A stretch of DNA of 64,000 bases from Geobacteraceae bacterium. GTDB lineage: Bacteria; Desulfobacterota; Desulfuromonadia; Desulfuromonadales; BM103. The stretch is taken from positions 62,001-126,000 of the forward strand of contig JAHEDT010000001.1 of the NCBI GenBank assembly GCA_024641085.1, written 5' to 3'. Positions 1 through 7,477 of the stretch are shown here, in pieces (positions within the stretch are counted from its first letter, which is position 1; each line of letters begins with the position of its first letter). The notes beneath the pieces are model-generated. The model did no database searches, had not been told where the DNA came from, and saw nothing but the letters and a program-made list of their open reading frames with translations. A program made the position numbers and the translations under genes.

Positions 1-2
1 AC

Positions 3-704
3 AAGCTGCGGGCCATTATCAATAAGGCGCAGATTACCGCGGACGACCATGTGGTCGAGATCGGCTGCGGGTGGGGCAGTTTTGCCATCGAGGCGGTACG
101 GCAGACCGGCTGCCGGGTTACCGGGATCACCGTATCCCAGGAACAACTGGCCCTGGCCCGGAAAAGGGTTCGCGATGCCGGTCTCGACGGGCAAATCGAG
201 ATTAGATTCTGCGACTATCGACACATTGAGGGACGCTACTCGAAAGTTGTGTCGATCGAAATGCTCGAAGCCGTAGGTCACGCTGGATTGAAGCACTTCT
301 TCGCTGCTTGCGACCGTGCCCTCGAGCCCGGAGGCCTCGCCGTGATCCAGGTCATCACCATCCCGGACCGCAAATATAAAGCCTACCGCTACAGCTCCGA
401 CTGGATCCGCAAACATATCTTCCCCGGAGGTCATCTGCCATCAATCGGTGCCATGACGGCGGCCATGGCGCAGGTTTCGACGCTGCACATGGCAGAGTTC
501 GAACAATACGGCCTTGATTATGCGAAGACCCTCGCGTGCTGGCGCAAAACCCTGCTTTCCCGCCGGCGGGACATTCTTCAGCTTGGCTACGATGACGTAT
601 TTCTGCGTAAATGGGAGTACTATTTTGCCTATTGCCAGGCCGGATTTTCCGCGCAGATTATCGATCTGGCGCAGATGGTCCTGATCAAGCCGGCGCGTTC
701 GTGA
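3..704 (+). CDS. Cfa-like SAM-dependent fatty-acid methyltransferase (5'-truncated)
   Basis: C-terminal part of a cyclopropane-fatty-acyl-phospholipid synthase family enzyme, which transfers a methyl group from SAM to an unsaturated acyl chain at the membrane. The frame is open from base 3, so the N-terminal lipid-binding part lies outside the window. The SAM-binding motif VEIGCGWG is coded at about 51-74, SIEMLEAVG follows, and IFPGGHLPS comes later. At the position where E. coli Cfa has its bicarbonate-binding His (in LLHTIG) this protein has Gln (codon 348-350, in VIQVIT). That suggests a Cfa-like paralogue rather than a housekeeping cyclopropane synthase. The next gene (DUF2878) starts 17 bases after the stop, so both are probably one operon. 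Confidence 0.9.
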   Translation, partial: KLRAIINKAQITADDHVVEIGCGWGSFAIEAVRQTGCRVTGITVSQEQLALARKRVRDAGLDGQIEIRFCDYRHIEGRYSKVVSIEMLEAVGHAGLKHFFAACDRALEPGGLAVIQVITIPDRKYKAYRYSSDWIRKHIFPGGHLPSIGAMTAAMAQVSTLHMAEFEQYGLDYAKTLACWRKTLLSRRRDILQLGYDDVFLRKWEYYFAYCQAGFSAQIIDLAQMVLIKPARS

Positions 705-721
705 TTGTGCAGCGGGGCTCG

Positions 722-1276
722 ATGTCATCATTCGCGACCAAACTGCTCAATGTTGGTCTTTATCAGCTCGGCTGGTTATGTTGTGTGGTTGGGGCCGCAT
801 GGGACTTCCCGGTCATCGGTGCCATGATAGCCCTTGGACTGACCGGTATCCACCTCCTCCTGGCAGATTCGCGCAAGGCCGAAAGCACCCTGATGATTGG
901 CTCCTGCCTGATCGGGGTTATGGTGGACAGCATCCAGCAGGAACTTGGTGTCTTCACCTTCAAGATGCAACCAGACTGGCCGTTATGGTTGCCGCTCTGG
1001 GTACTGGTCGTCTGGGCGCAGTTCGCCACCCTCTTCCACTATGCCCTCGCTTGGCTGTCCGGCCGCTATCTGCTGGCTGCAATCCTCGGTGCGTTAGGTG
1101 GTCCGCTGGCTTACTGGGGAGGGGTCAGCCTGGGCGCCGCCGTGTTCGGCGCAAACCCTGGGTTGAGTCTGATGACCCTGGCGATGACCTGGGTGCTGGT
1201 CATGCCCGCGCTGCTCTGGTTGAGCGATCAAGGACCAAGCGGAGAAGGCTGTTATCGTTGGAAAGGCTCGCAATGA
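722..1276 (+). CDS. DUF2878 family membrane protein
   Basis: A 184-residue hydrophobic protein with about five or six predicted membrane segments that fits the DUF2878 family; molecular function is unknown. DUF2878 genes are commonly found beside Cfa-like methyltransferases in lipid-modification clusters, as here. I chose ATG 722. GTG 701, which overlaps the upstream stop as GTGA, and GTG 707 are in frame and would add 7 or 5 residues; neither has a clear ribosome binding site. The 3' end faces the DUF2177 gene with only 3 bases between the two stop codons, so there is no room for a separate terminator. Confidence 0.8.
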   Translation: MSSFATKLLNVGLYQLGWLCCVVGAAWDFPVIGAMIALGLTGIHLLLADSRKAESTLMIGSCLIGVMVDSIQQELGVFTFKMQPDWPLWLPLWVLVVWAQFATLFHYALAWLSGRYLLAAILGALGGPLAYWGGVSLGAAVFGANPGLSLMTLAMTWVLVMPALLWLSDQGPSGEGCYRWKGSQ

Positions 1277-1279
1277 GGC

Positions 1280-1687
1280 TCAGTTGAGCCAACGCCCGAT
1301 CAGGTAGCTGCCGGAGGCTACCAGGGCACAGAGCAGGGTGCCCCAGGCGATGTCGACCACGACAATTTTGAGTGGCCATTCCTTGAGCGTCGCCAGGTTG
1401 GTAAGATCGTAGGTCGCGTAGGTAAAGAAACCGAACAGGGCCCCCCAGATTGCGGCTTTGGCCAAACTTTGGTCGGCCAGCGCCGGCTTGACGGCAAACA
1501 GAATGATCCCGGCGATATAGATCAGGTAGAAGGCGAAAGCGGCCGGCCAGTTGACCGAAGGGCTCAAGAGATGGGCGAGGTTCTTCTGGTAGAGATCCTT
1601 GGCGATGACCCCCAGCCAGAGCAGGTCAATCGCGAAAAACAATGGGATCGTCAGCAGGTACAGCTTCAGGTAAAATGGGGCATTCAT
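1280..1687 (-). CDS. DUF2177 family membrane protein
   Basis: A 135-residue integral membrane protein with four predicted membrane helices. The family signature region FFAIDLLWLGVIAKDLYQ near the N terminus and the GALFGFFTYATYDLTNLATLK segment identify DUF2177. Function is unknown. The start at 1687 (MNAPFYLK) is supported by a GGAGG ribosome binding site at about 1691-1698; an upstream in-frame ATG at 1711 lacks one. It converges on the DUF2878 gene. DUF2878 and DUF2177 genes often share lipid-modification clusters, so the two may belong to one pathway despite opposite strands. Confidence 0.82.
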   Translation of the reverse strand: MNAPFYLKLYLLTIPLFFAIDLLWLGVIAKDLYQKNLAHLLSPSVNWPAAFAFYLIYIAGIILFAVKPALADQSLAKAAIWGALFGFFTYATYDLTNLATLKEWPLKIVVVDIAWGTLLCALVASGSYLIGRWLN

Positions 1688-1926
1688 CAAGAACCTCCAT
1701 TTCTTCTCCACTTAACTTTTATCATGTCGGGAAGTGGGCGCAAGCTAAGAGTCTCAAGCGTGAGTTTAGAGCAGCGGTTTGTTCGGGCTTGCAACCGGCC
1801 ACTCTTTAATGGTTTAACGGCACATTTGCCAGTCGGGGGACGATGCCCGCTGCGAGGAATCCCTGGGAAAAGTCCGGTTTTGGTCATTGTTCTGGTATAT
1901 TGACTTAAGTGACGAAAGGAGCTGAC

Positions 1927-2385
1927 ATGAATCAACATCATCCTGCCGATCCAGCGGTTGCAACCTCGCCTGGCGTCGAGCTCAAGATCGGTGATCGGGC
2001 GCCCGATTTCACTGTGAACTCCACCGCGGGGAAAATAACTTTAAACCAGCGTCTGAAGCAGGGTCCGGTCGTTTTGGCCTTTTACCCCGCCGACTTTACC
2101 CCTGGGTGAACCAGAGAAATGCAGGCTTTTCGAAACGACATCGCGCGTTTTGCAAAGCTCGACGCCCAGGTCCTGGGCGTAAGTACCGACACCCTGGACA
2201 CTCATCTTAACTTTGCCAGAGAGCTTGGCTTGAGTTTTCCGCTGCTGGTCGATGATGGCTCCCTCCGCCAGGCGTATGGCATCGGCCGGATCACCTACCT
2301 TGTCGACCGGTCCGGGGTTATTCGCTATGTCCAAAAGGGGATGCCGGAGAATGACAGGTTGATCGATGAGTTAGGGGCCCTGTAG
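1927..2385 (+). CDS. Selenocysteine-containing peroxiredoxin (TGA read through)
   Basis: A 152-residue thioredoxin-fold peroxiredoxin of the AhpC/TSA-BCP type that reduces peroxides. The reading frame is continuous except for one TGA at 2107-2109 (residue 61), exactly where the peroxidatic Cys belongs: PADFTPG-(TGA)-TREM against the family motif PxxFTPxCTxE. The second half (VLGVSTDTLDTHLNFARELGLSFPLLVDD, then YGIGRITYLVDRSG) is intact and ends at TAG 2385, so this is best read as selenocysteine, not as a broken gene. There is no cysteine anywhere else, so the enzyme would be a one-Sec peroxiredoxin needing an external thiol reductant. Start ATG 1927 has AAAGGAG upstream. A short stem (2116-2119 with 2128-2131) follows the UGA and may be part of a bacterial SECIS. 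Automatic annotation would split it into 1909-2109 and 2119-2385. Confidence 0.88.
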
Positions 2386-2491
2386 AGGGGCCCTCATCAG
2401 CCTGGACGATTGTTCTTGGTCTTCTCCTCCAGCAAGCTGTACCAGGGCTACGGGCGATCGTCTTGCAGCGCCCCATTGACGCAACGCCAGG

Positions 2492-3289
2492 TCAGGAATT
2501 GGCTTTGGCCAGGATCAGACCGACCTTTTCCAGGCAGGAGCAGTGTGGCGGACGCGCCAGCTTGCGCTGGTCCTCATCAACCTTGACATCGAAGTCGACC
2601 ATGACCGGCAGGTGGTCGGAGAATGGCACCTGCGGCACCTGGAAGTCCCGCACCTCGATCCCCTTGCTGTACAGGACAAAATCGAGGTGCCGGTGCGGGT
2701 TACTGCTCGGATAGGTCGGCAGCCCGAGAGCGTTGGCGTTCTTCAGCCCGGTCGCTGCCAGAAACAGGTCGATCTCACGTTCCCCCCAGAGCATGTTGAA
2801 ATCCCCCGCCACCAGGCACGGCCGACTGGTTCTCTTCACCAGGTCGTAGAGCGCGCTCAATTGCTGGTGTCGCGTGCGTCCCCCGAGGGAGAGGTGCACC
2901 AGGTAAACCACTACGTGTTCGAGCTCGAGCTCGATGACCAGCCGCTTCATGCCGTGCTTGAAGAAATGAAAGGTCTCGTTGTGGATGCGGTCCCGGGTCA
3001 GAAAAGCATTCCCCTGGGTTTTGACCACCGGAACCCGCCGCCAGAACGATTCCTGCCCGTACTTGATCGAATGGGAATGATAGTGCCCAAGAGAGTCCGC
3101 CAGGAGCTCGGCCTGGTTCTTGCCGCCGCTGCGGTAGGAGCCGTGATCCACCTCGATCAACCCGACCAGGTCCGGTTCCAGGCCGCGCAGAAACCCCGCA
3201 ATCCGCTCCAGGTTCCGGTGGGAAGAGCGGACATAATTATGCATCCTCGGGCCGGTTGCATAACGGATGTTGTAGAGCAGGAATCTCAC
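2492..3289 (-). CDS. Endonuclease/exonuclease/phosphatase (EEP) family protein
   Basis: A 265-residue metal-dependent hydrolase of the EEP superfamily (DNase I / sphingomyelinase fold). Visible motifs in order: LLYNIRYA at the N terminus (metal/phosphate Asn), GLIEVD (metal-binding Glu), VHLSLGGRTRHQQ, GDFNM and SDHLPVMVDFD near the C terminus (catalytic Asp-His). No signal peptide is seen, so it is probably cytoplasmic. The substrate (nucleic acid, phospholipid or inositol phosphate) cannot be told from the sequence. It is monocistronic and convergent with the peroxiredoxin gene. Confidence 0.88.
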   Translation of the reverse strand: MRFLLYNIRYATGPRMHNYVRSSHRNLERIAGFLRGLEPDLVGLIEVDHGSYRSGGKNQAELLADSLGHYHSHSIKYGQESFWRRVPVVKTQGNAFLTRDRIHNETFHFFKHGMKRLVIELELEHVVVYLVHLSLGGRTRHQQLSALYDLVKRTSRPCLVAGDFNMLWGEREIDLFLAATGLKNANALGLPTYPSSNPHRHLDFVLYSKGIEVRDFQVPQVPFSDHLPVMVDFDVKVDEDQRKLARPPHCSCLEKVGLILAKANS

Positions 3290-3373
3290 GGCACCTCCAT
3301 GTTTATTAAAACATCATAATGACGTAACACAAGAGGCACCAGGAGAACTTTCCCAGGCGACCCGTCATTCGAA

Positions 3374-4054
3374 CTACTCAGCGAAGTATTTACGTTCCGG
3401 GCGGCCCACGGCTCCGTAGATCAATTCGGCGGTCAAGTGGCCTGCGACGGTCAGGTATTCCAGGTAGCGGCGGGCGGTGGTGCGGCTGGCCCCGACCTTC
3501 TCTCCGACCTCTTCGGCGCTGAAACCTTCCCCGTGTGGTTGTACAAAGACGGCCCGGATCTTTTTCAGGGTCAAGGGGTCGATCCCTTTCGGCAGGGTCG
3601 GCTCCCCCGGTTTGCTCTCCTTGTAAGGATGCAGCAGGCGGTCGACATCTCCCTGCTCGAGCGAACTCCTGCCATGCAGCTGCTGGCGGTATTCCCTGAA
3701 GCGCTCCAGCGTCTCCCGGAAGCGCTGGAACATCACCGGCTTGAGAATGTAATCGAACACCCCGCCGCGCATCGCTTCCTGCAGCGGCTCCAGCTCCTTG
3801 GCCGCGGTGATCAGGATGACATCGCTGGCCTGGCGCCGGGCCCTGACCCGCCAGAGTATGTCGGTACCCAGTCCCTCCGGAAAATACAGGTCGAGCAGGA
3901 TCAGGTCGGGGACGAGCAGCTGACTCATCTTCTCGGCGTCGTCCAGGCTGCCGGCAATGCCGCAGACGCTGAAGCCGTCGACCTTCTCAGTGAAGTGCCG
4001 GTGAATTTCGGCGATCTTCGGGTCATCCTCGACGATCAGTACGCTATAGCTCAT
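3374..4054 (-). CDS. CitB/DcuR-type response regulator
   Basis: A 226-residue response regulator. The receiver domain (about 1-120) carries the acidic pair D10/D11, phosphoacceptor D55 (LILLD) and K105 (DYILKP). The C-terminal part holds a helix-turn-helix (SAEEVGEKVGASRTTARRYLEYL, about 175-200) of the CitB/DcuR/MalR type. It overlaps the upstream sensor kinase gene by 4 bases (ATGA), so the two are translationally coupled. Divergent genes tctC-tctB-tctA start 300 bp beyond the kinase, so the likely target is that transporter operon. A perfect inverted repeat at 5749-5766 is a candidate binding site. Confidence 0.92.
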   Translation of the reverse strand: MSYSVLIVEDDPKIAEIHRHFTEKVDGFSVCGIAGSLDDAEKMSQLLVPDLILLDLYFPEGLGTDILWRVRARRQASDVILITAAKELEPLQEAMRGGVFDYILKPVMFQRFRETLERFREYRQQLHGRSSLEQGDVDRLLHPYKESKPGEPTLPKGIDPLTLKKIRAVFVQPHGEGFSAEEVGEKVGASRTTARRYLEYLTVAGHLTAELIYGAVGRPERKYFAE

Positions 4055-5670
4055 TTCTCTCTCCTGCGTTTCGGGATGAACACAGAGAAAAGGGCCCCGC
4101 CCAGTTCGCTTTCGCTCAAGGTGATCTGACCGCCGAGCTCCTGGAGCGCCTTGTTCACCAGGTAGAGGCCCTGGCCGCGGTCGTTCAGCTTGGTGGTAAA
4201 GCCCTTTTCGAAAATCTGCTCACTGTGCTCGGTGGGGATGCCCCTTCCGGAATCTTCGACTTCGAAAACCAGGTCGTTGCCGAGGTCGGTCATCGACAGC
4301 TTGACCCGGGCTTGGCCTCCCCCCTGCAAAGCGGCGTCGAAGGCGTTGTCGATCAGGTTGCCGAGGATGGTGACCAGTTTCTCCCGGCTCATTTCGGCCG
4401 GGACATCGGTCAGCTGGCTGTCGGGGTCGATCTCGAAAGCGATGCGCAGCTCCTGGGCGTGGTTGTATTTACCGAGGATGAAGGCGGCCAGGACCGGGAA
4501 GGGCACCGCCTTGGCGAGAAAAGCGATCAGCCCCTGGTAGCCGGCGGTTTCCCGGCCGATCAGCTCGAGGGCCTCTTTGTTGTGGTCGATCTGAATCAGT
4601 CCGGCGATCGTGTGCAGCTTGTTGGAATACTCGTGGGTCTGGGCGCGCAACATCTCCGAGTACTCCTTGACCTGCGAGAGCTGCTTGGCGAGGATATCGA
4701 GTTCGTCCTTGCGCCGGAAGCTGGCAACGGCGCCGGTAATCTCGCCTTTCTCCAGCATGGGCACGGTGTTGATGATCATGGTGGTGCCCGCTACTTCCAG
4801 CTCCTGGTCCTGGCGCTTCTCGCCGCCGGAGAGGATGTGGCTGAGCTTGGCGCCGGGCAGGACCTCGCGGACCGGCAAGCCGACGACGCCCTCCTCTGCG
4901 CTTATGCCGAGGATTTCGAGGGCATGACGATTAGCGACCGTCACCCTGGCATTGCGGTCGATGGCGACGATCCCTTCACGGATCGATTCGATGATGCTGG
5001 TCCGCTCACTGAACAGTCGGGCAATTTGCTCCGGCTCCAGGCCGAAAATGGCGCGCTTGAAACGTCCTGAGATTTTCACGGCACCGAAAATCCCTATGAT
5101 CATCAGAATACCGACCAGCAGACCGACTTTCAGCTGTTGCGCGTGGACCAGGTCCCTGACCCCTTCCTGCAGGTAGCCCACGGAAACCACGCCGATGACC
5201 TGTCCGGCATCATCGAAGATCGGCACCTTGCCGCGGACCGACGGACCAAGGGTGCCGACCGCGCGGGAGACATATGACTCTCCCCGTTCCAGGGCCGGCG
5301 CGTTGTCGCCGCCAACCATCGCCCGGCCGATCCGTTCCGGGACCGGGTGGGAGAAGCGGAGGCCCCGCCGATTGCCAATAACGATGAACTCGGCACCGAC
5401 CTCCTTGCGGATACGTTCGGCCAACTCCTGGAGGACACCGTCCGGGTATGGTTCGACAATCTTCCGCTTGACCAACGGGATCTGCGCCACGGTGCGCGAC
5501 ACCTGCAGCGCCCGCTTGCCGATCTGGTCCTCGACCACCTCGCCAATGATCGCCGTGTAGATGGCTCCGGACACCAGAGTCAGGGAGAGCACCAGCAGGC
5601 AGACCAGAAAGATCATCCGTGCCTGCAATGTGGCTTGAATGCCGAAGAAGGTTTTCGCTGCTGTCGTCAT
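4051..5670 (-). CDS. CitA/DcuS-type sensor histidine kinase
   Basis: A 539-residue membrane sensor kinase. Order of parts: membrane helix 1 (about 18-43), periplasmic PDC/sCache domain (about 45-178) with an RGLRFSHP segment like the carboxylate-binding region of CitA/DcuS, membrane helix 2 (about 181-201), PAS domain (about 222-320), phosphoacceptor H346 in AQTHEYSNKLH, and an HATPase domain (NLIDNAFDAA, then DSGRGIP and GQGLYLV). It probably senses an external di- or tricarboxylate and signals to the overlapping response regulator to induce tctCBA. A start at 5700 would add 10 residues; neither start has a strong ribosome binding site. Confidence 0.92.
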   Translation of the reverse strand: MTTAAKTFFGIQATLQARMIFLVCLLVLSLTLVSGAIYTAIIGEVVEDQIGKRALQVSRTVAQIPLVKRKIVEPYPDGVLQELAERIRKEVGAEFIVIGNRRGLRFSHPVPERIGRAMVGGDNAPALERGESYVSRAVGTLGPSVRGKVPIFDDAGQVIGVVSVGYLQEGVRDLVHAQQLKVGLLVGILMIIGIFGAVKISGRFKRAIFGLEPEQIARLFSERTSIIESIREGIVAIDRNARVTVANRHALEILGISAEEGVVGLPVREVLPGAKLSHILSGGEKRQDQELEVAGTTMIINTVPMLEKGEITGAVASFRRKDELDILAKQLSQVKEYSEMLRAQTHEYSNKLHTIAGLIQIDHNKEALELIGRETAGYQGLIAFLAKAVPFPVLAAFILGKYNHAQELRIAFEIDPDSQLTDVPAEMSREKLVTILGNLIDNAFDAALQGGGQARVKLSMTDLGNDLVFEVEDSGRGIPTEHSEQIFEKGFTTKLNDRGQGLYLVNKALQELGGQITLSESELGGALFSVFIPKRRREK

Positions 5671-5748
5671 GCCGCCTATCTTACCAGTTGAAGGTGCCAT
5701 TCAGAATAAATCAAAAGACCCGTGAACATTATGAACAAAATGGCGTTA

Positions 5749-5766
5749 AAGTTCCAAATGGAACTT
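5749..5766. promoter_or_regulatory. Perfect inverted repeat, candidate response-regulator operator
   Basis: AAGTTCC-AAAT-GGAACTT: two 7-base arms around a 4-base spacer, in the region between the divergent sensor-kinase operon and tctC. It sits 13 bases upstream of a plausible -35 element. The position fits an activator site for the CitB-type regulator; binding is inferred. Confidence 0.55.
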
Positions 5767-5778
5767 ATTTCCCTTTTG

Positions 5779-5807
5779 TTTACAGTGTTTTATTTAAGCG
5801 ATATGGT
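5779..5807 (+). promoter_or_regulatory. Candidate sigma-70 promoter of tctC
   Basis: TTTACA (5779-5784), a 17-base spacer, then TATGGT (5802-5807). Transcription would start near 5814, leaving a leader of about 170 bases before tctC. The weak -10 fits a promoter that needs an activator bound at the adjacent inverted repeat. Confidence 0.5.
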
Positions 5808-5982
5808 ATCTTTAAAAAGTGCTTCCAGCGACCTCTGTGGCTCCTTTTTACAACGCCGGAACAGAAACTCGGCATGCTTTGGTGCTACGGATACGGTAAA
5901 CTCACAATGGGGCGAGCGGCTTTTTCCAATTCGGAGCGGTCGTCGGCCCCAATCTATAAAACATGAAGAGGGAGGAAAGACA

Positions 5983-6960
5983 ATGAAAAGAATCAGCAAG
6001 CTGTTACTGTCAACAATTCTCATGTGCGGCTTGGCCAGCCCGCTACTGGCCTTCGAACCCGAGAACCCTGAGTGCATCGCACCCGCGGGGCCGGGCGGCG
6101 GCTGGGATTTCATCTGCCGCACCACGGCCAAAAATTTATTCCAACTGAAACTGACCAAAAGCGCAATGCAGGTCACCAACATGTCCGGTGGCGGTGGTGG
6201 CGTGGCTTTCGCTCACGTTACCACGGAGCGCAACAACGATAACGACCTGATCGTTGCGGCTTCAACCAGTACTACAGCGCGCCTGGCGCAGGGCATTTTC
6301 AAGGGCGCGAACGCCGATTCCGTTTACTGGCTGGCGACCTTTGGCGCCGAGTACGGTGTTCTTGCTGTCAAGAAAGATTCACCATACAAAAATCTGAAGG
6401 AACTGATGGACGCTGTCCTGGCTGATCCGCGTTCAGTTGCCTTCGCGGGCGGTTCGTCGGTCGGTGGTTTTGACCATATCAAGCCGATGCTCGTCGCTCG
6501 TAAAGCTGGCCTCAAGGATGTGCGGCAGCTCAAGTACGTCGCCTACTCGGGCGGTGGTGAGGCTATGACCGGCCTGCTTTCCGGCGCGGTTCAAGTTATG
6601 TCCGGCGACTTTTCCGAGCTCCGCGGTTTCTATGAGTCGGGTGATGTCCGGATCCTCGCAATCCTGGCGCCCCAGCGCCTGAAAGGCTTCCCTGATATGC
6701 TGACGGCCAGGGAGCAGGGCTATGACGCAATTGGTGCGAACTGGCGTGGTCTTTACATGCCTGCAGGCGCTTCGGCTGAAGCCAAGGCGTTCTGGGCAAA
6801 TGCGATCAAGAAAATGACCGAGTCCGAGGCTTTCCAGAAAGATCTGGAAGCCAAAGCGATCGAACCTTTCAATAATTTTGGCGAGGACGCGGAAAAATTT
6901 GCCAAAGGTGACATTAAGGAAATCGCAGATCTTTCCAGGGAAATCGGTATTCTCAAGTAA
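5983..6960 (+). CDS. tctC: Tripartite tricarboxylate transporter substrate-binding protein TctC
   Basis: A 325-residue periplasmic solute-binding protein of the Bug/TctC family that captures a carboxylate and delivers it to TctAB. The signal peptide has a basic start, a hydrophobic core and cleavage after about residue 23 (SPLLA). The mature protein opens with ECIAPAGPGGGWDFICR, the family ligand-loop motif, and has a second loop at GGSSVGGFDH. Start ATG 5983 follows GGGAGGAAAG. A strong terminator-like hairpin separates it from tctB. The ligand is unknown; citrate or a related acid is typical of the family. Confidence 0.93.
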   Translation: MKRISKLLLSTILMCGLASPLLAFEPENPECIAPAGPGGGWDFICRTTAKNLFQLKLTKSAMQVTNMSGGGGGVAFAHVTTERNNDNDLIVAASTSTTARLAQGIFKGANADSVYWLATFGAEYGVLAVKKDSPYKNLKELMDAVLADPRSVAFAGGSSVGGFDHIKPMLVARKAGLKDVRQLKYVAYSGGGEAMTGLLSGAVQVMSGDFSELRGFYESGDVRILAILAPQRLKGFPDMLTAREQGYDAIGANWRGLYMPAGASAEAKAFWANAIKKMTESEAFQKDLEAKAIEPFNNFGEDAEKFAKGDIKEIADLSREIGILK

Positions 6961-6972
6961 TATCAGCAACGA

Positions 6973-7007
6973 GGCTGCCCCGAAGGTTGGGGCAGCCTTT
7001 CATTTTT
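6973..7007 (+). terminator. Intercistronic rho-independent terminator after tctC
   Basis: GGCTGCCCC (6973-6981) pairs perfectly with GGGGCAGCC (6989-6997) around a 7-base loop and is followed by a T-rich run. Placed between tctC and tctB, it would lower membrane-component expression relative to the binding protein. Confidence 0.85.
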
Positions 7008-7035
7008 ACATCATCGTTTGAAGAAAGAGAATTTT

Positions 7036-7467
7036 ATGAGCGACCGGATATTCGGCCTTTTCGGGCTGGCGCTTGCTGCGTTTTACTTCTGGGCGACGTC
7101 GATCATCCCCGACAGCTTCATGATCGATGTCGTCGGCCCGCGAGCCTTCCCGTATATCGTCGGGACCGTGCTCACGATCTGTTCGCTGTACATCCTGCTC
7201 CGCCCCGATGCGGAGCCGGACTGGCCGAACCTGATGAACTTTATTGAGATCATCTTCGCCACGGCGGTGATGTTTCTGTACGCCTGGGGGTTATCCAGGG
7301 CCGGGTTCGTGATCGCGACCGTCTTCGCCACCGCTTATCTTACCTGGCGTCTGGGGAGCAAACCGCTCGGTGCTCTGATCACTGCTGTCGCGACCTCTGC
7401 AGGCATCTACGTGGTCTTTCACCTGATCCTTGGTCTGTCACTGGCCAAGGGACCTCTGGGCTTTTAG
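7036..7467 (+). CDS. tctB: Tripartite tricarboxylate transporter small membrane subunit TctB
   Basis: A 143-residue protein with four predicted membrane helices, typical in size and pattern for TctB: N-terminal helix GLFGLALAAFYFWATSIIP, the segment GPRAFPYIVGTVLTICSLYIL, then two C-terminal helices. It forms the membrane part of the tripartite transporter together with TctA, 10 bases downstream. I chose ATG 7036 (MSDRIFG), preceded by AAGAAAGAGA; a TTG at 7018 is in frame. Its transcription must pass the terminator hairpin after tctC. Confidence 0.9.
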   Translation: MSDRIFGLFGLALAAFYFWATSIIPDSFMIDVVGPRAFPYIVGTVLTICSLYILLRPDAEPDWPNLMNFIEIIFATAVMFLYAWGLSRAGFVIATVFATAYLTWRLGSKPLGALITAVATSAGIYVVFHLILGLSLAKGPLGF

Positions 7468-7477
7468 GGGCAAATCA

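Noticed and set aside
1909-2109. Reading the peroxiredoxin as a truncated pseudogene
   Set aside because: The only interruption is TGA at the catalytic codon, and both sides are well preserved, which fits selenocysteine better than decay.
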